DNA from: Pigoraptor chileana
Lineage: Eukaryota; Opisthokonta; Filasterea
Reading direction: 5' to 3'
Assembly: GCA_943704495.1 (NCBI GenBank)
Contig: CALSCR010002255.1
Span: 259 to 24,982, forward strand
DNA: 24,724 nucleotides
A program made the position numbers and the translations under genes. Numbering within the stretch: the first letter of the stretch is position 1; every line of letters begins with the position of its first letter. Below the pieces are notes generated by a model that made no database searches, had not been told where the DNA came from, and saw only the letters and a program-made list of their open reading frames with translations. Positions 20,901-24,724 of this stretch are shown piece after piece.

Positions 20901-21690
20901 ACACATACATACATGTTGTTGTTGCATTGTAGTGGGCACACCGGACAATCAAGATTACTCTGATCAATTAAACGTGAATAACCGGCACAGTGTTCGAATA
21001 CTGATTCGCGCATTGACAGACGAGCACCACTACTCCTGACAGCACAGATACACACTCGCACATTGCACCGCTATTATAAACTAAACTGCAGACTCACAGA
21101 TAGGTGAGACTGGTGAGTGCATCGAAAAGGCCCGGTCCAAGGCGTCTCCCTTGAGTGCGAAATGACAAACTGCATAAGAAAAACAGGGGGAATTAAATGA
21201 AATCAGATTTCGTACACGAATTCTCTCACCTTGACATGTGAATTAATGGGGCAGTTTCCGATTGCAGATGACAGCGTATGAGTATATCAGAGTAAGCTTC
21301 ACAAGTTCGGAATAAACGAAGGACTGAAACACAACTAAGTTTAATGACTCGGCTGCCGATGACAATGAGCAATGCCAGTTCAACGGGGCGGGCCGACATA
21401 ACGTCACCCATGTCAGTGACTCGGCATTATGATGCAGATTACGCGCGTACCATTCTGCCCTTTCGCACACATATCAAACTTACACCATAGGAGAATGTGT
21501 CTCAAAATTACCTCGTGATGGAGGATGGGTTTGCGAATGCGCAAGACAAGACCGTAGTTCCATCGCTGCTACACGTGCAGTAGGCAAGGGGGGCGCCGCA
21601 CGGCATTGTGATCGTAAGCGCACGTGCCCCGTCGTGATGGGCTCCAAAGAGGCCACACACAATGAGAGCGACCAGAGTGAGGATGCGCAT
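5967..21690 (-). CDS. Gene 2: LRR-EGF-beta-helix receptor tyrosine kinase
   Basis: Exons in order: 21690-21512, 21169-21098, 20886-20815, 20513-20442, 20260-20189, 19767-19705, 19383-19306, 19135-19064, 18862-18788, 18418-18347, 18179-18108, 17962-17418, 17048-16983, 16593-16495, 16252-16175, 16010-15921, 15525-15445, 15109-15032, 14864-14808, 14675-14619, 14451-14377, 14033-13950, 13647-13555, 13347-13276, 13070-13002, 12746-12672, 12439-12365, 11946-11863, 11681-11610, 11349-11272, 11072-10995, 10739-10659, 10497-10390, 10264-9470, 9265-9027, 8881-8743, 8533-8478, 8052-7933, 7714-7667, 7344-7285, 6979-6897, 6731-6653, 6410-5967. They sum to 5157 nt: 1718 residues plus stop, in phase throughout. 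Domain order: signal peptide, LRR N-cap, ten LRRs (about 60-300), EGF-like (300-340), beta-helix (345-1150), membrane-proximal domain (to 1296), TM (about 1303-1328), tyrosine kinase (1370-1640), tail. Predicted role: a single-pass plasma-membrane receptor that phosphorylates tyrosine; ligand unknown. HRD, DFG, VAVK-type Lys and CW...RPSF are all present, so an active enzyme is expected. A few weak beta-helix exons could be misplaced or missed. Confidence 0.88.
5970..6206 (-). other. Gene 2 cytoplasmic tail with tyrosine cluster
   Basis: About 78 residues follow the kinase fold. They include GYQEQYEQYAMDAYT, with four tyrosines in thirteen residues, and ENTYDNTVEI. In known receptor tyrosine kinases such tails are autophosphorylated and dock SH2 or PTB proteins. 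That role here is inferred from position and composition only. Confidence 0.6.
8222..8236. repeat. (TA)n microsatellite
   Basis: A short alternating TA run in gene 2 intron 8053-8477, directly abutting the first unit of the intronic dispersed repeat. Confidence 0.85.
8235..8408 (+). repeat. Dispersed intronic repeat, copies A and B
   Basis: Units start at 8235 and 8361 and run about 47 bp each. They are nearly identical: TAGGATTCAARTCAGTGTC, then ATAGGCGCTGTGCCCATGG, then ACTCCACA. They are separated by a CAGAGA-type purine tract. Both lie in one gene 2 intron (8053-8477). The same core recurs at 17085-17330 and 23292-23345 in the same orientation, antisense to the host genes. Confidence 0.9.
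8281..8358 (+). repeat. (CAGAGA)n purine microsatellite
   Basis: A purine-rich CAGAGA/GAGA tract between copies A and B of the dispersed repeat. Similar GAGAGA tails follow the other copies, so it is part of the repeat unit that has expanded. Confidence 0.85.
9165..9239 (-). other. Gene 2 transmembrane helix
   Basis: Hydrophobic segment LPVALGVSLPVVAVALVGCF followed by LIVRW and the basic AARKK. It lies in exon 9265-9027, after the DG...C motif and before a juxtamembrane stretch of about 40 residues leading to the glycine loop. This topology puts the LRR and beta-helix parts outside and the kinase inside. Confidence 0.92.
9470..9930 (-). other. Gene 2 membrane-proximal beta-rich domain
   Basis: About 145 residues after the last beta-helix coil, with alternating strands (VDVEIVSAFGS, IIRISVSPTIPVN, GTYVITVSGGS). 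It ends ITECPQGRVPVARGTDG then LESCE, just before the TM exon. It matches the gene 1 segment in order, length, the GVYNITV/GTYVITV strand and the closing C...DG...C motif. A beta-sandwich is likely; the family is not identified. Confidence 0.6.
9931..17048 (-). other. Gene 2 beta-helix encoded by coil-sized exons
   Basis: Twenty-one short exons (57-108 nt) between 17048 and 10390 plus the first third of exon 10264-9470. Each exon encodes one coil of about 19-36 residues, starts by completing a split codon (usually Gly) followed mostly by Asn or Asp, and ends on the first base of the next split codon. All these introns are therefore phase 1. Readable coils include GNTAEQGGAVWLRKSS, GNRAQSGGALGASG, DNYATEGGGFRCSGG and NNTAEN. 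The last exon has several Pmp-like coils in a row (GTDGGALFSAG, CTFANNSAAEGADLYV). This is the extracellular stalk or ligand-binding surface. The weakest exons are 14864-14808, 14675-14619 and 15525-15445. Confidence 0.8.
16633..16958. repeat. CA-rich then GT-rich microsatellite, self-complementary
   Basis: About 245 bases of CACACG, CACGCA and CACCCA units on the + strand, then about 75 bases of GTGTGC-type units. The junction near 16880 is locally palindromic (CACATG/TGTG). The two halves can pair, so a long imperfect hairpin is possible. The tract lies in gene 2 intron 16594-16982 and produces long open frames on both strands that are not genes. Confidence 0.92.
17085..17330 (+). repeat. 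Dispersed intronic repeat, cluster of copies
   Basis: Three clear tandem units, at 17085-17138 (diverged), 17139-17199 and 17200-17256, plus a degenerate one to about 17330. Core: GTAGAATTCAAATCAGTGTC, then GTAAGTACTGTGCCCATGG, then ACTCCACA and a GAGAGA tail. All lie in gene 2 intron 17049-17417. The second and third units are almost identical, which suggests recent tandem duplication. Confidence 0.9.
17418..17962 (-). other. Gene 2 exon: EGF-like module and beta-helix N-cap
   Basis: A 545-nt exon entered in phase 2 and left in phase 1, so it changes the intron phase between the LRR and beta-helix arrays. The first 40 residues are cysteine-rich and EGF-like (LCYNPGSGCVV, ACKECFCASGFSGPQC). 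The rest begins the beta-helix with a classic N-terminal cap (NLTAALASAANGDTLYLAAG) and strands such as STITLRGITINAC. An in-frame ATG at 17985 exists, but phase favours the acceptor at 17963-17964 and joining to the LRR exons. Confidence 0.8.
18108..21169 (-). other. Gene 2 leucine-rich repeat exon array (10 repeats)
   Basis: Ten exons at 21169, 20886, 20513, 20260, 19767, 19383, 19135, 18862, 18418 and 18179 (5' ends). Seven are exactly 72 nt; the others are 63, 75 and 78 nt. Each encodes one LRR of 21-26 residues of the form LxLxxNxLxxxPxxxFxxLxxL, for example LAMNPLTSIPEGIFHRLANL, ASSGLTQLPAGIFDNLTSL and NALSTVPRGTFDGMWSL. Every intron is phase 2, usually splitting the Leu codon CT|N. Such repeats commonly form a curved ligand-binding surface. 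Confidence 0.9.
19503..19611. repeat. GT-rich microsatellite
   Basis: A TG/TGGG-rich tract in gene 2 intron 19384-19704. It creates spurious His/Thr-rich frames on the minus strand. Confidence 0.85.
21512..21690 (-). other. Gene 2 first exon: signal peptide and LRR N-cap
   Basis: ATG at 21690 opens MRILTLVALIVCGLFGA, a standard signal peptide with likely cleavage near GARA/LTI. Next comes a cysteine cluster (CGAPLAYCTC, then SC nine residues later) typical of the LRR N-terminal cap. The exon ends in phase 2, which matches the first 72-nt LRR exon. This makes 21690 the preferred start. Confidence 0.88.
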
Positions 21691-22935
21691 CCTTCAGTCT
21701 GCGTCACAGCCAGTGCTTCACAGTCAGTGCGGCAGGGACCGTGTTCCGGCCGTTACGCACGTCCGGTGCGGGCAGTAGGAACGCAGTGATCCGTTCTGAA
21801 AAAAATATAATACACGACCCGCCGACGGTTCAGTTTGCAAATACTGAGACGAAATATGTCCATCGAAGAAAATGCTCCGCGACCAACAGCACTGCAAATT
21901 TTGTGTCTGCATTTGTACTCCATAGAAAAATGCCCGGTTGCTGGTATTGTGCATCTGAAGCACGGGAGGAACATCCACTGGCCCCATTCATGTCTACCGC
22001 AGTGAAACGGGAAAGTGTCAGTTTGGCAGCCAGTCTATTCGCTGGACGCGGCTCATCCGGGGTGGTATTTGTGTCCACGTGACTGGCTGGCCGTCAGGCT
22101 ACCACCGCAAACCATAAGTAATTTTAGCTGGTTGCCCAGTGTGAGTGGACTGGTCCTGGACCCGACCACCCCCGTCCCCCACTGTGCGACAATATTGGCC
22201 CAGTGACGACGACGCCCACCCGCTCACCCGTCGCACTTAGCATGCCATGCCACGAGACATTACTGACCCCGCGAACCGGCGCCCACTGAAGGTATTCCAG
22301 CCGCGCCGGGTTGCCGGCGGGCTCAGTCGGCGGCATTGCCCGGCGACCATGACTAATAACAGTCAGTCGACAAGGTCAGCAGGCAGCTGTCTGTGTCAGT
22401 CCGTGCTCGCTCGACCACGGCAGTGTTGCTACCGGTGACAATCTGCCACTGACGAATTGACGATCGCCCGGCCCGGTTTTTCGTTACTGACGGATTCGGC
22501 TCAGTGAATCCGGCACGCCGAGTGAAAATGTCCTCAGTCATCTCAGTCAGCTGAGCTAAAGTGCATCAGTTTCAAGTGTCATAGTTATAGCTGACTACTG
22601 AGCAAACCGTAAAGTCTGCCGCAGTAGCCGCACAGAGGAAGCTAGACCAGGCACGTGCCCTGACGGGCGGTCGTCAGTTTAGTCGAAGTTGCCGGATTCC
22701 CGGTCGAAAGGGCCATAATGAACAGAGTGGATGTTGCTTATCGGAGTACTGACAAAGCGATTTACGGGCGTCTACTGTAGCATAATACTCATTGTGCAAC
22801 GACTGACTGTGTCAGGATTATGCACCGTACACAACTGAACATGGTGATTGTCATGATGACATATAACATACGACCATTAATCAGAAGTGCTCGGCAATGC
22901 CAATTTTTTCAGCATGATTTGTTCTTACTGAAGAT
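21691..22935. other. Intergenic region upstream of gene 2
   Basis: A 1245-bp gap between the gene 2 start codon and the gene 3 stop, both on the minus strand. It should hold the gene 2 promoter and 5' UTR and the gene 3 3' UTR. Frames of 70-113 codons here have no recognisable motif or splice partner. I see no AATAAA close to the gene 3 stop. CACGTG occurs at 22076-22081 and 22652-22657. The stretch 22100-22560 is GC-richer, with frequent CAGT/ACTG words. Confidence 0.7.
21803..21814 (-). promoter_or_regulatory. TATA-like or 3' splice-like element upstream of gene 2
   Basis: On the minus strand TATTATATTTTTTTCAG lies about 110-130 bases before the start codon. It could be a TATA-like promoter element or the acceptor of a 5' UTR intron (T-run then CAG). 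The sequence does not decide between them. Confidence 0.25.
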
Positions 22936-24577
22936 CTAGTCTACCTTGTGTGTTTCAAAGACATCGTCCGTTGGCTCGATCCAAGATTCATCAACGCGCA
23001 TAGCCTCGACGCGCTCGCGGATCTGCGAGAACGACGGCCGGGAGAGAGGAGCGGCATCCCAGCACTCGCGCATCAGAGAGACGTATGCGGCGGGCAGATC
23101 GGGCGGTACGGGCGTGGGTCGCACTCCTGAAATAACTATCATTCCCAGAATCGCCATAATTGGTGTGGAAAACGTGAGGGTGGTGAGGTGGTAGAAGGGC
23201 AGGCGCCGACTCAGAAGCTCCCACACAAAGATCCCTGCGCGTGTCCATGTTGTGTGCGTGAGTTTGCGCAGTGTGCATGCAGTGTGCATGTGAGAGATGC
23301 AGGATTCAAGTCAGTGTCTTACACTCCATGCTCATGGAATCCACATGCGTATTTGAGAGCGAAAGTGAGTGTATGCGAGTGCGCCATGTATGAGTTGGTT
23401 CAGTTGCAGGATACAGTGCGTCTGATTGTTACAATTTCTGCAATAAAGATACATAGAGCATAGCACTTAATACGCTCGTTTGAAGGCTCAATATGGGGAC
23501 ATTCACTGCAGGAATGCACTCCAATTGCGAGAGAGTGAGTGCTTCCAGGTAATGGCAATATGCGTTTCGTACCGAAGCTGTAAACGTCGCTCTTGGTTGA
23601 GTAATTGTTGCATGAAAAGAGATTCTCCGGGGCTGCAAGTCGATTGATGATGTTGTTGGCATGCGTGATGTTGTTGCAGGCCACATCACAATGGCAAAAG
23701 GTTGTCACTACGACACTCACGCAGTGTTGCCTGAAAAGTGGCTGACTACATGCGGCGGTGGAAAATGGCCGCTACACACTCGACCAACACCAAGCCGATA
23801 CCACAGTGAAACGTCAAAACCGCAGACAAGCCGAGTCGGCAAATGCAACCACACCCACCCATCCACAATGGCGTTCCCCGAATCCCTCCCTTGATGAATC
23901 CTTTTGAGGAAGTTGTCAAAAGACTGAGACCAAAGTCGGCGACTGATCAATGAAGCATTACATTTCGGCCGATGGCAAATGGTAGGCGAGCATGAGGGGG
24001 GGGGGGGGGGGGGGGGTGTCAGTTTGGGACTGCATTGCATTGCATTGCATAAATGCAGTGCGGTATCACGTGCGATGAAAGCGTCTGATCACATCAGGGA
24101 AGTGGTATATATGCGTGTGGTCCGGGCGAGCATGGAACAACAATGGCCACTGGATTCCAATGTGCATGACACAGAGACGGAGCGGTGTTTGCGCAGACAG
24201 CAAACGCCACTGTCAAAAACAGAGCTACTGTCCACAGTAGATGTGGTAACATAACCGGGTTATCAGAGAGTCGCACGTGTCCTATAATATAGCCGCCAAT
24301 GGCGACTCACCTTTGGCCACAAAGCCCTCTCCAACAAGCACATTGGCCGATTTCAGATCGAGATGGAGAATCTGTGACGGTTGGTATGGTCGTATCACAT
24401 TGGGTCAGAATGGACTGATCGGAAATCATTTGTCATCCATCTGCTGTCCTGTCATGCAAGCACAGCAGTCTTATACACACGCATACACACACGCTCGCAG
24501 TTCAAGTGACAGGACACATCATTCAGCACTCACCGGCGGGTGTGCAGTATGCAGGTACTCCATTCCCATCGCCGTCT
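22936..24577 (-). CDS. Gene 3: TKL-type kinase, C-terminal part (5' partial)
   Basis: Exons: 24577-24534, 24371-24311, 23942-23859, 23632-23573, 23234-22936. They are in phase and encode 181 residues plus stop (TAG at 22938-22936). Visible motifs: MGMEYLHTAHPP, HLDLKSANVLV (catalytic loop with HLD), VADFGLS, GTPLWMAPE, STKSDVYSFG, VWELLSRRLPF and CWDAAPLSRPSF. HxDLKSxN and WMAPE mark the TKL group. A short hydrophobic insert (about 8 residues, near IMAILGMIVISG) follows the alpha-F region. The N-lobe, and any membrane or ectodomain part, lies beyond the right edge, so receptor status is inferred only from the neighbours. The tail after the kinase is short. Confidence 0.85.
23292..23345 (+). 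repeat. Dispersed intronic repeat, diverged single copy
   Basis: GAGAGATGCAGGATTCAAG, then TCAGTGTCTTACACTCCATG, then CTCATGGAATCCACA. This is the same core as copies at 8235 and 17139 with several changes. It lies in gene 3 intron 23235-23572, again antisense to the gene. Confidence 0.75.
23996..24016. repeat. Poly-G run (about 21 nt)
   Basis: A homopolymer of about 21 G in gene 3 intron 23943-24310. Its length is unreliable in most sequencing data. Confidence 0.85.
24031..24050. repeat. (TGCAT)4 microsatellite
   Basis: Four perfect tandem TGCAT units, 15 bases after the poly-G run, in the same gene 3 intron. Confidence 0.9.
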
Positions 24578-24724
24578 CTGTGTGTGAAATGCGAGGGAAT
24601 TCATCATCACAATTGAAAGGATACATTAGTGCTTACGATAGTCTGAGTGGCTTCCTAACGCAGCTCACCGAAGACCACGGATGAGTGTGAGTATTGTGTG
24701 TGTGGGGGGAGGGGGGGGGGGGGG
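24578..24724. other. Right edge: unresolved intron, ends in poly-G
   Basis: Upstream of the last gene 3 exon I can place, no exon is convincing. A frame ending before a GTGAG donor near 24677 has the right phase but no kinase-like motif. The window closes with G6-A-G14, a typical contig-breaking homopolymer. Confidence 0.5.

Noticed and set aside
21741-22082. Open frames of 82-113 codons upstream of gene 2 on either strand
   Set aside because: No recognisable domain, no splice partners and no repeat or codon pattern; compatible with chance.
1-24724. Transposon, LTR or virus-like element
   Set aside because: No transposase, reverse transcriptase, integrase or capsid-like frame and no long terminal repeats were seen; only short inverted and tandem repeats are present.

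Overview
This is a piece of an intron-rich eukaryotic nuclear genome, almost certainly from a unicellular protist. The window holds three receptor-kinase genes and little else. I rebuilt their exons by hand from reading frame, GT..AG boundaries and codon phase. In all three genes every junction keeps the frame, which is the main support for the models. A true tyrosine kinase (HRDLAARN, paired activation-loop tyrosines) beside TKL-type kinases (HxDLKSxN), with about ten to forty short introns per gene, fits a unicellular holozoan such as a choanoflagellate, filasterean or ichthyosporean. Another kinase-rich protist, for example an amoebozoan, cannot be excluded. No rRNA, tRNA, CRISPR array, transposase or reverse transcriptase was recognised.

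Layout. (1) Gene 1, + strand, 1-5557, open at its 5' end: a long beta-helix ectodomain in one 2.25-kb exon, a membrane-proximal domain, one TM helix and a TKL kinase in ten further exons (1158 codons visible plus stop). (2) Convergent spacer, 5558-5966, with a 20-bp tandem duplication and an AATAAA for gene 2. (3) Gene 2, - strand, 21690 down to 5967: 43 predicted exons, 1718 residues. Its order is signal peptide, LRR N-cap, ten leucine-rich repeats, EGF-like module, long beta-helix, membrane-proximal domain, TM helix, tyrosine kinase and tyrosine-bearing tail. (4) Gap of 1.25 kb, 21691-22935, with no convincing gene; it should hold the gene 2 promoter and gene 3 3' end. (5) Gene 3, - strand, 24577 down to 22936, the C-terminal 181 residues of another TKL kinase; its 5' part lies beyond the right edge.

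How the genes relate. Genes 1 and 2 share the same outer plan (Pmp-like GGA/FxxN beta-helix coils, a beta-rich domain closed by a DG...C motif, one TM helix) but carry different kinases. They also share three intron positions inside the kinase domain. Genes 1 and 3 share an unusual HLD in place of HRD. The set looks like a local cluster of cell-surface receptors built by shuffling ectodomains and kinases. In gene 2 the exons match single repeats: LRR exons are all phase 2 and mostly 72 nt, and beta-helix exons are all phase 1.

Non-coding sequence is marked by microsatellites, an approximately 60-bp repeat family found only in introns of genes 2 and 3, an intronic hairpin in gene 1, and a roughly five-fold excess of the palindrome CACGTG.
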